A stretch of 64,000 bases of DNA from Torymus aiolomorphi (taxonomy: Eukaryota; Arthropoda; Insecta; Hymenoptera; Torymidae), in assembly GCA_036365515.1 (NCBI GenBank), contig CM070873.1:222134876-222198875 (forward strand). Direction: 5' to 3'. Below are positions 1 to 13,630 of the stretch, one piece after another. The position numbers and the translations under genes are program-made. Each line of letters starts with the position of its first letter. The first letter of the stretch is position 1. The notes under the pieces are model-generated. The model saw only the letters and a program-made list of their open reading frames with translations. It had not been told where the DNA came from and searched no databases.

Positions 1-400
1 AAAGATTCTATTTATGATAGCATATGTTTGCATTCTCATATACAGCTACATTGATATCAACGATAGATACATTAAATGTTTTTCAACATGCAATACTAAT
101 GTATTATTACCGTTCGAAAATAAATAATAAAAACTCGAAGATAATAATATGTTATTATTAATTGTTAAATAACGGTAAACTAATTAGTTTTAGTTTAATT
201 AATATAAATTTGTTACTTTTTATTTAATGGCAAATATTGTATTCTATACTATTATATGTATTTCTTATCTTAAAATAAAAAGAAAAACATTAAGTTCATC
301 TTAATTTCTACAAATGACAACGATATGTAAAATGAATGCACGATGAGCCACTACTTTACATCACCAGTAATCCCGGTAACGCGTGTTTCCCATCTCAATA
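1..400. other. AT-rich spacer
   Basis: AT-rich sequence with short A and T runs. I see no open frame with coding character, no RNA gene and no inverted repeat. Confidence 0.5.
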
Positions 401-1200
401 ATATCGTCACACAAAGCAGTTTTTCTTTCTATTAAGAAAGCGTAATGCAGTAGGCGCCTTCCGAAAAGCGAAAGTAAATAGCTATATCACGCCAATGAAC
501 CGAAAAATTAGAAAAGAGGCGCTACACCTGTGAGCAATAGGATCACGCGGGTGGAAATCGGCGCCTAGCACGTGAGCCACACGCACCAGCATGAAATCCG
601 ATTTCTCTATAATACAGGTGCATCATCCATCCCTCGTACACTGCGTGTGTCTTTTCAGGCGGGGGTGGGCGGGATGCTCTGCACAGGAAATGAAAATTTT
701 ACTCGTGAACTCCCCCGTCTCCCTCCCCTACCCTAGAGTGTGTTTGCCTTAGCCTCGCGCAGAGCGTTCGGTACACACATCCACACACAAAAAAAGAAAC
801 AAAAAAAACGTCAGAAAAGCAGCAAAAAAAGCGGAGGAGGCGAGCGACGCGGAGGGCGAGCTCCGCAGCTAAACGCATGTGAAGCGCGACGCGCGTGCGC
901 TCCTTTTCTTTTTCCAGCACAAAGATATAAGCGCGCGCTCTGCGCTCTTCACGGAACAATGGGACGGTGCGCGCAGTGCCGCCGGTATGGCCGTGGTCCA
1001 TGAACGCCTTTGCGTGAAACGAGCGCGCGGAGAGGAAGAACGCCGGGTATGTATACCTATATATGTATGTACGTGGAAGCAAGGAACAATACGTGCACGC
1101 GCGCGAGCGCGGGGAAAGGGTTGCGCGGAAAAAATGTAGAAGGGAGCGTAAAAACATAATCAAGAGTTATGTAGCGACTGCTTCCGCGGACTCGGCTGGA
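400..1200. other. GC/CpG-rich island 1
   Basis: GC content rises sharply, with CGCGCG runs at about 885-960 and 1095-1112, an A-rich patch at 788-835, and one CACGTG at 569-574. Overlapping open frames on both strands (for example 699-1163 minus) translate to Arg/Ser-rich low-complexity protein and look like a by-product of composition. No splice-bounded exon stands out. Confidence 0.55.
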
Positions 1201-1680
1201 AATTATTAATCCTTGGGATGTATCAGAACTGACGGCCGGGGGAACAAGTTGCGAGGAAAGAATAATAATTAAAAAGTTGCGCTAGAACGGGAAATATTGT
1301 TACGAATTTTTTTGTACAGCGCCTCGCTCTTTCCATTTACTTTTGGAAGGGAAAGGATTTTTCCTTGACAATGTGTAGGGCTTTAGGTTTCTTCTTTTAG
1401 CTCTGAATAAAAAGTATTTCTGGTTAGTTTATCCTCTTAATTTGATATTATCACGGCTTTCAAGCTTCCGAAAAAAAAAAAAATGATTTACTAAAAATAA
1501 ATGAATTTTTTATTTTTCGAAATTTAAATTAAATTAAAATCAAATTTCTGCACTATGTACTTTACAAACCCCGCGTAATTCATTTTCTGGAGCTGGCAGT
1601 TACTATGCAATAAATAATCATCGGCAAAACCGATAATGATCCTAAAAACGTACAAATCGCTTCCTCCTACCTCATTCGTT
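1200..1680. other. AT-rich spacer
   Basis: Featureless AT-rich DNA with a 13-base A run near 1471-1483. No gene or element seen. Confidence 0.45.
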
Positions 1681-2820
1681 CTTCCGATCCATTTGCACAG
1701 GATTTAACGGAGAATCCATCTCCGTCGATCGGCTACTGTGAAAAGAGTCCGCGCGAAGCCAAGGGCAATACACGTCGAGATGGCCAATATAGCCGGAGTG
1801 AAAAAAAGGCGCTCGAAAAGAAAAGAGCGAACGAGCGTAAGAAGAGATTCCCGGAGTCATCTAGTCATGGTATCTGCGGCAAAGGCACGCGGACTGCTTC
1901 CTGTCCGGCTTCGGAACTCGCCTGGGATCTTGAACATCGCCGCCTCCGTGCTATATATATATATGTATGTGCATCGCCCGCGCCTCTTCCGATGAACGGA
2001 ACGGACGCGCGGGCGACAAACGCGGGATGATCGCCGGCGGAGAAAAAGAACAAGAGGGGGGGGGGGGAGAAAAAAGCTGACGAGGGATCGAAGAGCATAG
2101 GAAGGAGTAGCGCAAAACAAAAGGATCGGCTGAGGTGGAGCGCAGCCTGCCAAAGGCGAGGAGAAGAGGGACAGACGAAGAGAGAGAGAAGTCTCCTTTC
2201 TCGTTCTCTGTGTGAGCAGAGTGAAATTGTTATGACATAATTAGGGCGAAGTTAGAGCCCTCAGGACTGAAAAGTGCGCGTCCGCGCGTATATATCTATA
2301 CGCCTCGTACCGCTGCACCTCGCTCCATTCACCGGACTTTAATATTCTTCGTGGAAGCGACTCGGCAAAGAGCGAGCGAACGGCCACAGCATCTTCGTCG
2401 TCGCCGTTGTCGTCGTCCTTCATTCTCTCCTCGCTCCTATATATACACTTACTAGCGCTCCCCTCACTTTGCCCAATGCATTCTGTGTAACTTCGAACTT
2501 CGGCGCTGCTGCAGTGTACTCCTTTTTTGCAACTCGTCCGCTTGTTCTATATGTCATTCCGAGGAGATCTTGGCCGTCTGGGAAATGAGAAGCTGCAAGT
2601 ACGTGGAGCGCGCGCATTGTGCAGGAGGTACGGGGCTCTGGCTTTTAGACAAATTTTTCTCGATGGATTAGAGAAGTAAAAATGGGATTGACCGCGAGGA
2701 GGTAGAGGTTTTAGAGAAGATGAATGAACTGCGGTGGAGCTACGAGGAGATGCGAATCGTGATTTGAGAAAGCAGAACAAAGGCTGACAATTCTTGTTGC
2801 GAGAAATAAATTTACGGTGT
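1680..2820. other. GC-rich island 2 with G12 run
   Basis: GC-rich block with a 12-base G run at 2056-2067, a TATATATATATG step at about 1952-1963, and GAGA repeats near 2180-2190. The open frames are short, cover both strands and are compositionally biased. I cannot support a gene. Confidence 0.5.
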
Positions 2821-3820
2821 ACCAAAATGATATTTATTTATGGCAATAACATTCTTATGGCTGAAATGTAATGCATTTCGTCGTTTGAGTTAAGTTTGAA
2901 ATATACTGTTGAATAAATTTCTATCGTACATTTTCACAGCACTTGTAATACCATTTTTAATAATTTCATGATAATTATGTACAATGCTTAATGACAAGAA
3001 CATCGTAGACATTCAAAATTTCTCAATAATTTCTCTAAAACCGAAGCAACCTAGTTTTAAAATAATCCAACAGTACAAGCACGCTGAAGTTCAAAAACGT
3101 CTATTGATTAAATTGCCAATGGCTGATTCTTTTCGAATATAGAAACTTAATCAAATAGTGTGATTGACTGAAGAAGTTGGAAATATCTAGTTTCATTTCA
3201 TTATTGTGAGTTTTAAGAGTCAGAAATATGGAACTATTTTGGGGCGTTTTTCCGTTTTTAGCTTAGAAGTTGATGCGAAAAATAATGCGAAACTTAATTA
3301 ATCGTCTTTTCATATTACCGATTTCCGTTCGACGCGAATAGTTTTTGAATGATTAGATTACAAGATTCTTGGGCTTCCAAGTATTGAAATTTAGTGAATG
3401 ATAACGCGATTAGGATGCGCGTCACACCAAAATATCATATTTATTAATATTGTTAGAATTCTATATCAAAACCAGGAACAAATAAAGTATGTAATATTAG
3501 ATTTAATTAAAAGAAACACTGTATAGTAGAAATATTAATAATGGTTGGCATTGTTTTTATTTTCAAACTTATCAAAATAATGAAATTTAGTACAATAATA
3601 ACAAACTGGATACGTATAATAACTTGACAAAAAAACATAAAAGTAATAATCAATATTGTAAAAGAAAACCGAAAAGAAGAAAATAATATCTCTTCCAAGA
3701 CATGTAATTAATGTTAAATATATTTTAAAAATTTTGCTAATAATGCATAAAAATAAAAGGGTTACGTTGTATATCCAACAAAATGATAAAATAAAACGGC
3801 TATTCAAACGCACGAAACAC
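2820..3820. other. AT-rich spacer
   Basis: Long AT-rich block. The minus-strand frames at 3507-3822 encode Phe/Ile/Tyr-rich strings typical of AT-rich noncoding DNA. Nothing else seen. Confidence 0.45.
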
Positions 3821-4290
3821 ACTCGTTCCGTTCAAGCAGAGTGAACGCCGGCAGGGGCGACAAGTGGCGCGCGTCTTTCCCATCAGTCAAATCGCACACG
3901 CCCACATACACAAGTGCGCAGGAGGCCCGCGCTGCTGCTGCTGCACTTGTTCTAATAGCGTAGTACCTGGCATTGAATTGCGCGGGCGCATCACGTAAGA
4001 CCGGAAGTGAGAATCGCGACGGCGCGCTTTCTTGTCCTGTCACCTCGAACGGCCTCCTCCCACCGCCTCGCGCGCGCTCGCGCCCGTGTCAATGACTCTC
4101 TGCTTCCGGGATCGTCGAATCGGGCTTAGCTGCTGCTGCTGCTCCTCCACGCGCTGCATCTCTTTCCCTTCCCCCCGCCCGATATCAGCGGTAATGCGCG
4201 CCACTTCGTCGCGGAGTGCAGTGCATAACGGGGCTAATTTCGAATTACAAAATGTCAGCTGTGGCGAAATTTGAAGGAAGCAGGGGAGTA
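3820..4290. other. GC-rich island 3 with CTG repeats
   Basis: GC-rich block with short CTG/GCT trinucleotide repeats at about 3931-3945 and 4130-4144. CGCGCG occurs at 4070-4080. No supported exon. Confidence 0.5.
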
Positions 4291-4930
4291 GGGAATATAG
4301 ATAGATAGAGTATAGGAATATGGGATTCTCAATATAGGAAGAATTCTTTTGTATAATTTAAGCATGGATATAAATTTATTAAAATATCTATGAATTTCTT
4401 ATTTTTATATCATTATAATATGTATTATGTATGGGAAAACGAAGTATAACATATCTATTACTGTTCGTGTATGTGATCTCTAAAATCTTGAAAACTAGAC
4501 TAATTTTGAACTACGAACACGCCTTGAACTACGCTCACGCAATATAATAATACAGAAATGTCTACGCATGGTGATTGATGTCTTTACTTCAATTATGACT
4601 TTTTTTAATTGTGGATAAAGTTGATTTTTATTTACTCTTAGATTAATAGATTAGGGTTTCATTATACATGTGGGCAATCATGAACACTCGGTGATTACAT
4701 CATGAATACCTAAAACCTCATTTTATATTTACTGAAAATTAATGTTCTTTTGACACTTATAAACGTTCAGTAGAAGAAAAAATATTTTTTTCGATGAATA
4801 CAAATATTGTTTACCAAATTAAGATACGTTTATAATTACATTTCATTAACGTAATATCTTCTAACGCAAAAGATTTTCTATTAAATTTTGATTTTCACAC
4901 CTAAATAAATAACCACATTTTCCAGGAACC
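4290..4930. other. AT-rich spacer
   Basis: AT-rich; a short GATA/AGAT repeat at about 4296-4310. No gene or mobile element recognised. Confidence 0.4.
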
Positions 4931-5450
4931 TCAAAATTCGGCGAAAACATGTTACCTCTGAGGGGAAAAAGCGCCGGTGCCGCAACGACTTGGAAGATTG
5001 TACACAACACACGAGGCCATCCTCCTCCATACACTGTGCATCGCGGCCGATCTGCCTGAGTGACAGCCCGAGGAGGCAGCGAGCGGCGCGTGCGCGCCAT
5101 GAATAGGAGCTATTTCGGCGTCCGCTGAATTAGTAAAGCGATCGCCGACTCCGCCTGACGGAGAGAGAGAGCGCGATGGGCAGCAGGAGGGAGGAGGGGC
5201 GCTTACACACGTAGGTCATTCGCGATTCCAATCTTAGCCCGGGTGAATGAGTGGCTCGCTTCGCGCCTCTTCATATTTCATGTCGCGGCGACGAACAATT
5301 TTCGCGAGAAAGACCCGTGGAGAGACAGAGGGGGGAAGAGGTGGGGTGGAGGCACGGATGGGGAAGAAAAAAGCGGGCGGAGCGAGAAAAGAAAGCGTTT
5401 ATCTCGGGGAATATCAGACATTTATTTAGGGTAATTCGATAAGTGGTAGT
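4930..5450. other. GC-rich island 4
   Basis: GC-rich block with GAGAGAGAGA at 5161-5171 and a purine-rich stretch at 5312-5400. Three overlapping plus-strand frames of about 60 codons run through the purine tract and reflect its lack of stops. Confidence 0.5.
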
Positions 5451-6300
5451 CTCGGCGTGCTTTTTAAAGTTTTACGACTGATTCTGGCGATTTGGATTTG
5501 AAAGTGGATTTTTCGCGAGATGCGATTATGGATGTGCGATTGAATTTGGTTTTGCGCCTCTGTAATACGACTCCGCCTTTTTATATCGGATTTCTTCCCA
5601 ATGAAAGAGCTCCATAACGGTAATATTTTTCGAATTTCAAATCATGATGACTATTTCTTAAATATGAGGTTTTATTGACGTAAAATGATTTTAGGTGATC
5701 TTAGAATATTTTTATTTTTGGATTTTTATTGTTCTCTCAACACAAAAAGTTATGTTCGTCTTTCATAGAATAATTAATTAAATCGTGTTAACTGTATTCA
5801 AAGTAGTGGTAGTATTATTTACTGAGTTCGTAATCTTCTTCAAATTATTTTAAGTATGTACACTAATTAGATGAGTCTTTTTCGTTAAGAAGGGAAAATT
5901 CTTTTAATCTTTCGGTGCAGGAGCAGTCGTTCGTGATTAACTTTATGTAATTGGAAATTTCGAAAACCACTATGACTTTCTTTCTTTTATGCATCCTGAT
6001 TCTATTTTCAATAAGGGATATCGGGAACTGTGATTACATTTTTTTTAAGCTTTTCGTTGAAAAAGAGAAAATTTCGTATATTTAATATTCTTCGCGAAAT
6101 TCAACGACAAAGCTAATTAAATTTCATCACAGACACCAAGAAAGTTATTACGAACAGATATCGTAAAAAATTCAGCCAGTAAATGAGGAAGTAACGAAAT
6201 TTAATAAAATAAAATTCAATAAACAAAAATTTATTTAACTCGAAAATATGAAATTTAATTTGATATAACAGAAGCATGGCCATAAAAACTCGAAAATTAC
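5450..6300. other. AT-rich spacer
   Basis: AT-rich with no clear element. The minus-strand frame 6113-6418 is Phe/Leu-rich and not convincing as a gene. Confidence 0.4.
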
Positions 6301-7350
6301 ACAAAAGTGTCACTTTCATACGGTTTCCAATCAGGCGAAAGGAATTGAAAACGCATAAACGACGACGGGTGTCCCCGCAAACGTTCGCTGAAAGAAACAC
6401 TTTCTCATCTCCGGGCAAACATCAGAGGAGGGGCATAAAAATTCCGGTAAAACGCCAAGACTCACGTCGAAAATTGTCGTGGCGAGAGCTCAAAGGCTGG
6501 CTCTCTGCTAACGCCGCTCTTTTCGTTCCTCTCCTTTTTTTTCGTACTCCACCCGTGCAGCAGCAGCGCGCGTGTACTATACTCGTGCGCGCGCGTGAGC
6601 TCACGTCCTCGCGAGGGTCAGAGCCGAGCCTCCGATGCGTATAACAGTGCACGAGCGCGCGCGGGGCTGCCTAGCCCAGCGGTTTTATGGGTCCGTAATG
6701 GGCCCCTTAGCTTCCACTGTATACTCGGCCGAGATGAAGGAACGAGAGTAGAGAGAGAGAGAGGGAAGGAGGAGGAAAGAGAAAAAAACGTCTCGTGTAT
6801 TGCACGCGGAGCCAATACTTACGTGAGCTACGTGTATAGGGACGTGCGGCGTATAGTAGTAATATCCGAAGGGCCACTGCTGCGCGGCGTTACTGCTGAC
6901 GCTGCCATCGGATGTGCATCATCGGACGAAGGTGAGCCTCTTTCTCGGGACAGTTTCCTGGTAGAGAGCCGAGAGAAAATAAGAAATTGGCCAAGGGACA
7001 GGGGGAAAAAATATTTCATTCGACTCTCCGCGATAATTGCAGACTCCCTCTCTTTCTCTCTCCCTCTACTCTCTTTCTCTCGAGTGCAGCATAGAGCAAA
7101 AGGACAGGATGGTGTGTTTCGCCTTCTTCGGTTTTCCTCCCGCGGAGGAAGAACTAATGGAAAGCCCGAAGGGAGAGAGAGGGAGGTGGAGTGCTCGCTT
7201 TCTAAGAATGCAAGTATGACTTATATTTGCCCCGAGAATGACTGACTGAACCCCTTTTTTCCTCCCTCATCTTCGGCTGTGAGAGAGAAGGAGAAAGAGT
7301 GAGAGAGAGCTCGGAGATGGAACTCGGGTGACGCCAGAAACATACTCAGG
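6300..7350. other. GC-rich island 5
   Basis: GC-rich block with CGCGCG runs near 6589-6664, GAGA repeats at 6750-6765 and 7301-7310, and CT-rich sequence at 7047-7083. The longest frame (6595-7245 plus, 216 codons) is Arg/Ser/Glu-rich with no recognisable domain, and it overlaps open frames on the other strand. Confidence 0.5.
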
Positions 7351-9240
7351 GATTTCTCATTATTGCTGCGGCGAAATGAGAGAAGGAACTGCTCGAACTG
7401 TGAGATTCCTTTTTTGTTCGATGCGCTGACTGAATCCTCGTTTCGTTGTATTTGCGGTTCGGAATAAATGTTACAAGTAATAATACGCTTCTACTTTTCG
7501 AATCGCAATCGTCGGTTTTTATATATAAAACGAACTCATTATACTATACGTATAGGATAGTATGAAACATTAAATTTGTTAAAAGAGAGCACAATTTGAT
7601 TAAACCATTTTGAAATAAGTTTGGATGAGTTTAACAATGAATCTTTACAGTGAAATGTGATATCCGTATTAGCGTTCTATTATAACAGTTAAAATTTCAT
7701 TAATTAATTCTTAAATAAAACATGGAATGGAGTGAACTTTTATGTCAACTTTATATCTTTATATACAGTAAGAAAATTAATTTTTCCTAAGTTAATTTGT
7801 TTCCAGACAAATTTAATGACGGGTTCGTTGAAAACTTAGATCTTATATTGAAGTAAAAATTTTTGTATGAGGCGGCATCGCGATAACTAACTACAAAAAT
7901 ATATTTTAATAAAATTTTAAACAATTTTTCAATTTAAAATCGACGTAGAAGAACAATTTTAGCCTTTAAATACAATGGTAATTGACGTAAACGATTTGAA
8001 CTGCGCTATTAAATTTACAAAACTCGGCTACTTCGTTTTTAAGAATGATGATAATGCAAGTCCACACTCTTTTTGTCTGAACAGTCAAACGCGCGTTGCA
8101 TAATAAAAAATAAGGCGTAAATTGCATAAAAACTTCGAGTGCACTTTAATTAACTGCGATTTTCTCCCCTGTCTTTCTGTCAGCAACACTTTTAGCCAAT
8201 AACATAATGAGGCCTCGTATTTTTCAATAATCACCTTCTGGCACTTTTTTGCTGCAGCGCAGCCCCTCGAAATTTTCTTGAGTCGCTTCCAACACGGAAA
8301 TGTACCCCTCGAATGCAAAGTGAATACGCACATGTATGCATCTATACATATGTATGTATACATGCGTTGCACAAGTTGTACGCGGTTACCTGCTGCTGCT
8401 ACGGCAGCTTGAAGAAGGAGAGAAAGAAATAAAAGTGAGAAGATCTGGCAAATCGCTCAAAATCATTTTCTTTTGCGTAGCTAACTGCCTGCTATGTTCT
8501 CTCCTTTTCTTTCTTTTACTCTTTCTCTCTCTCTCTCTATCTCTATCTTTTTTCTCTCTCCCTTATTTCGAAGTTGATATACACGAGACTGAAAGGTGTT
8601 GCATACGTTATCTGTGAGACCCAGCACATCTGCTTTCTCACGATGCGAGCCTTTTATACTGTGGCGCACAGCCATCGTTATACTTATTTGCTATGCATCT
8701 TATACTTTTTCGCCTCTATCGTTTACTTTTATGTGAGCTAAATTGCATGTGTAGCAAAATGATGCGTTACGAGTTATTGTAGCTCTCTCGGCATTTCATG
8801 CTTTTCAGCATTTCTCTTTCTGGATAAAAGTATTATAGATATAAGCAATTTACCATGCCTTGATAAATATGAATAACTCGACATTTAACTTGACAAGGAA
8901 ATGAAAAAGCATCTTCAAGTGAAAACTTTTGATATGTTTACAATCGAGTGAATTCGCTTTAATTAAAAATGTTACGTTGCTACGAGAAATTCGCAAAAGT
9001 TGTATCGTAATGAATTCAACTAAAAATCATATAATGATAATTTTCTTTAAACCTCGGGTATAACGGTTTCTCGTATATAATATGGATAATTTTCTATAGC
9101 AACTATCATTTCTTGCCAAGTCCCATCATAAGAAAATCTAAGCCGAATGCGGAAAAATCGTAAAACCGAAATCTGGCTTTTCTCCGCATTATTCATATAA
9201 ATAAACGGTAGTAAAACGCGCTACACTTTCCGCGTAAAAG
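7350..9240. other. AT-rich spacer with CT tract
   Basis: Mostly AT-rich. It contains an ATGTATG/CATATG alternating stretch at 8331-8366 that can fold back on itself, and a CT-rich tract at about 8500-8560. No gene seen. Confidence 0.45.
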
Positions 9241-9641
9241 TGTCACAGCGAAAATCGAACGACAAAAAATTTATGACGCACGTACACAGCACTCAAACGA
9301 ATTTCTCAGCTTGCCACTTAGGAGACATTGACATTTTTTTTGCGTGATAGCGCGCGGAGAGGAAGGGACGCGCGCGCTGGTGGCAAATAGGCCGCGAGAG
9401 CGGCGCGCGTTTCCGCGCAACCAAGTCGAGCCGTTTCTTGTGTGGCATCGTGGCAAAGGCGCTCCGGTTCCGGTTCACCGTGCCGCTGTGATCGTCCTGT
9501 AAATATAGGTATATATGTATATATATACACACGCACTCCCGGCGCATAGGACGGTAACGGGACCCGCGCTCGGCTCTCCTCTCTCCCCGGAAAATTTTAC
9601 GGCCGAATCGTAAATAAGTACGAGCCTTCGATCGTCGTAAT

Positions 9642-9644
<3 letters not shown>

Positions 9645-9699
<55 letters not shown>
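9645..9699. repeat. (GA)n microsatellite
   Basis: Uninterrupted GA repeat of about 27 units. Known general property: such tracts bind GAGA-type factors in insects and are length-polymorphic. A function at this site is not shown. Confidence 0.95.
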
Positions 9700-9701
<2 letters not shown>

Positions 9702-9885
9702 GGTGCACGCGCGGGCCATGTAATACGACCGTAATTTTCCATCGGCGCGAGCAAATTAAATATCGGATCATCGTGTATGAAGCACGTATATATACCGCTG
9801 CGCGTATAGAGAACGACGAGTGCGTACTCGTATCGGGAGGAGGTTGAGGTGTGACAAAATGAGGCGCACTCGACGTGCATGTGTA

Positions 9886-9905
9886 TGTGTGTGTGTGTGT
9901 GTGTG
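9886..9905. repeat. (TG)n microsatellite
   Basis: Ten TG units preceded by an imperfect GTGTAT stretch. Confidence 0.9.
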
Positions 9906-10109
9906 AAATAGCAGAATGCACTCCCGAGAATTGATCTAAAGCCTGCAATTATGCTCTACGCCTTTCTCGCGCGCCAGCAAGTCTAACATCTCACTCTATA
10001 CGGTAACATAATTGCCACAAAGTATGCTACAATTATTTATTTTAAAAGGGATCTGCGCGCCCGACGCGTGGTACGCTTATACAGGCGCGTATGAGCGCGC
10101 CGGCTTTAC

Positions 10110-10660
10110 TCGCCAGGCCTGCAAAGACGCGTAATTGATGCTGAAGAAAGTAATCGCGCTTACAGGATAGATATATGTGTGTCTAATTGAACGGCTGAAC
10201 TTTTCTTCCAGGAAACTTATTAATTTGCATAGGAGTGTTAGACGTTTATGTTTTCCACGCGAATTGTGCATGAGATTTCTTTGTGGTAAATTTTCAAGTG
10301 TGATTTTCTAAGTAGTGTTGGTTTTTTATTGAAAGAAAGTATGTGAATTTTTTGCAAAATCATATTAATGGATTCTCAGTAAATTTACTAAGCGCACATT
10401 CACATTTCTGCGGAAGAGGTAACATTTCAGTAAGGAAATGAGTTTGGTGAAAAGGTAATAGGAATATATTTTCAGAATCTACGTGTATATAAAAATTAGT
10501 AATTTAATGAAATCTATTATAGAGCCATACTACTTAAAATAATAAACAGAATTTATGTTTTATGATTCGCATTAGCCTATGATCATTAAAGTTTGAAACA
10601 TTGTAATTTTCTGTATCAATAATTACGAATTGCAAGATTGACCAATGACCAGTAACCCAC
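10110..10660. other. AT-rich spacer
   Basis: AT-rich, with no element or gene recognised. Confidence 0.4.
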
Positions 10661-11450
10661 GTTCTCTCGCAAACAGCAAAACAAAGAGATATACCATCAA
10701 AAGAAATAGAAATGATTTTCACTCAATCGGCCACACGCACCGACCTTTAACTCCAGAACAATACGCCTACAATCACTTCTTCTGCTCCTCACGTGTCAAA
10801 GTATACCTGAGCCGTCCTCCGCGGCATAACAGCAAAAAAGAAAGCTATCCTCAAAAATTCTTCCTCCTCGGGTGCGCGCCTCGCCCAGATACCCACATGC
10901 GATCGGCACGGCCGTTCGCAGAACAATGGCTGTACACGCGCGCACGCGCCTTATAGGAAACGATAACCACTTCCTAAGTGATCTTTTACGAGCTTGCATG
11001 TCCCGGCCACATCACTGCCCCGGCTAATTGGCCTAACAGAGCAGCGAGCAAAGGAGCGAGCTCGGGGCGAGCCCGCAGCGGCCACCGCGATCGGAGGAAA
11101 AAAAGATTTTCCCTGTGGCGGATTTCTGGCCGCGTCGGTCGTCCCCCCTTTCCCGCGGGAAAAAGAATCTCACCGATTGCCATGCTGTGTGTGTATATAT
11201 ATATACCTACGCATAGAGTCGTTCTACGCGGCTGAAGGTATAACTCCTCGGCTGCATCGGGGGTGTATATAGAGAGTCGAAGTGGCGATTCCGGAGAGCA
11301 GCGTTATCGATTGGCCCCGTGCGCGGAGCTCGGCGATGGCTTAATTCGCGCGAAACTATTACGGCCGATCGCCTCGCTTCGTCCGATGAAATTGTCTCGC
11401 CAAATGCCGTTCCGTATAGATGCTGTTGTTGGGTTATTAAATTGTATATA
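10660..11450. other. GC-rich island 7
   Basis: GC-rich block with TATATATATATA at 11194-11205. Short frames on both strands only. The stretch 11290-11375 resembles part of the island at 14085-14165: both have a CCCCG-rich start, then GAGCT, then GGCTTAATTCG followed by an A-rich and TTA-containing end. Confidence 0.5.
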
Positions 11451-12000
11451 ACTTTTTTCAGCGGGATTAATCGACGTGTATAGGAAGGGGCTCGTTGAGG
11501 CTTTGTTAAATGAATTGTGAATAGTTTGCTGAATTGTGCTTTTTGTTTGTAATTGACATGTCGATTTTATAGGGATGAAGTGATTATGTTACTCGAACTT
11601 TTCTAAGAAAACGTAAAACATTTGTTTACATTATTGTCTATTTAAAATATTGAAAACGAATTTGATAGTTCATTAGCATATTTTCAGTCAATTTTGTAAT
11701 TAACTTTGACTCTACATCGGCCGCAGAAAACGTGACTCAGCAAACTAAACTAGGATTTACACATAAAAGCCTTTTGAAATTTAATTACCCAAAAGAATCG
11801 AGTATTATAGGCTATACGGATTTTCATCTGATAATATCCATCATTACCATATGCACTTCGAAGACGTTGATATGATCAATGCCCTTATTTATTGCAATTA
11901 AACGCACGATACAATAACTCTTGTACGTCTCGAGGCGTATACATGCTTGAGAATTTTTACACTTTTGCCATTATTACGTAATTTTTGCATCCAGAAACAA
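11450..12000. other. AT-rich spacer
   Basis: AT-rich, no element or gene recognised. Confidence 0.4.
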
Positions 12001-12850
12001 TCGCTCAAGCCTTGCAAAAGTATCGAAAAGAAATCCTATACACACGAAGACAATGAGCATAGCGGCTAGGAAAACAGAGAGCACGTCGAGAGATAGATAA
12101 AGAGAGAGGGAGAGCGAGGGAGCCGGACCTCCGAGTTCGTATACCGCGCACGAATCCTCTCCCCTGAACCATCCTCCGGGCGTACAGACAAACACACACG
12201 CGAACTTCAACATGGAGCCGAGCGCGCTGCAGAGAAGAGAGCCGTGCGCGCACAGTCGATTGACCAGTATCAAGAGAGGCGAGAGCGAGCGGCGGGGGGC
12301 TTAGTCATGCAGCCGCGTTCCCAGGCGCGCGCGCGCTCGCTCGCGAGACGAATAGCTCCGAGACAGAGTGGAATCAAGCGAGAGCGCGGCTGATAGCCCG
12401 AGCACGGCTGAGGATAAATAAAAGAAAGGGAAGAGGAGACGGACAGCGGAGATAAGAGATAAGATACGGGAAAGCTCGCGCGAGCGCGCGCAAGAGTAAG
12501 AGGGAGAGGAGCTGGCTACATGGAAAAAAGGAAACACGTTTGAGAGATGGAGGGAGGGTTAGCCCGGCGCAAAAATGAGGGTACAAGGGCTCGAGCTGTA
12601 TATACATGTGCTGGGGCGTACATTGGGTCGCTTCGATGCCAAGCTCGAAAAGAAGAAACGTGAGAGAGAGGGAGAGAGAGAGAGAGAGTGAGAAAGAGAA
12701 ATTTGCATGCGATTGCTGTCGTGCTAATGGGTTTATTAAATCATTGCTCGGCACGAGAGACTATCGGTGTCAATGGAGATTAAAACGTCAGGGGTTATTT
12801 ATGCGCGAATCATGCGTTCCCTTTAGGAAAAGGGCATTATAATTATTTTC
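12000..12850. other. GC-rich island 8
   Basis: Purine-rich and GC-rich island with CGCGCGCGC at about 12327-12336, GAGCGCG repeats and GAGAGA at 12660-12690. Minus frames (12374-12754, 126 codons) are Ser/Leu low complexity from the CT strand. Confidence 0.5.
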
Positions 12851-13330
12851 AAATGAATTTCGTGATTGTACGCTCTACTCGCGCGCGGACGTGTTAATTA
12901 TCACTTTTGATTAATTTTATAAAGACAAACTTTACGTTTCTTATATATAAGATCGGAAAAACTAATTTTATATATACCTATATGAAAAGAAACGCACAAC
13001 TCCAAAGTCAAGAATCGCGTAAAGAGTTTTCGAAATTATACGGGAAAGCTATATATAGTTGAGAAAATTCTTGGAATTTTTTAAACCTTTCGAGCGCGTA
13101 TTTGTAAACAGGTGCTGCGAGCAGTAAAGCAGTAAAAGAAGCTTGAACTTGGGTATAACTCCCGCAGTACTTCTTTACGAGACGTTAGAACGGTCTGTAA
13201 GCGCGCGTGCTTATAATTTTCTTAAGTTTACGCTGCAAATGAAAAGTAAACTAATATATAAACTTAGCTTATTCGCCGGGTAAAATTCATTCAATAATTT
13301 ATCATGGATTTTTCATACACGCATCAAAGG
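12850..13330. other. AT-rich spacer
   Basis: AT-rich with several TATATA steps. Nothing else seen. Confidence 0.4.
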
Positions 13331-13591
13331 GTGCGACCTATATATACACCTCTACACACCTCAATCGCTACAAGTGTACCATGCAAAGCGCTTCTTATCC
13401 GAGCCGCATCCATGTTTTTCCAGGCGTGATAAGACGCGCGGGTGGGTGAAGGACGTGGAGAACAGCGAAGCGATAAAAATCCACACACGCGAACGTACAT
13501 AATACATCACCACACACGTGTGTATAGTGAGATCGAAGCTGATCGCGGGAAGAAAAGCGGAGGAGAGATTATGTCCGAAGCGTTCTCAAAA

Positions 13592-13630
<39 letters not shown>

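Larger units (their letters stand above)
9240..10110. other. GC-rich island 6
   Basis: GC-rich block containing the longest GA microsatellite in the window (9645-9699), a GT repeat (9886-9905) and TATATATATA steps at about 9509-9529. The minus-strand open frames here (9475-9948 and nested ones) owe their length to the CT strand of the repeat, which reads as Leu-Ser. Confidence 0.55.

Noticed and set aside
6595..7245. 216-codon plus-strand open frame
   Set aside because: Lies wholly in a GC- and GA-rich island where stops are depleted. Arg/Glu/Ser-biased, no recognisable family.
9475..9948. 157-codon minus-strand frame through the GA microsatellite
   Set aside because: About a fifth of it is Leu-Ser repeats from the microsatellite; it is not a gene.
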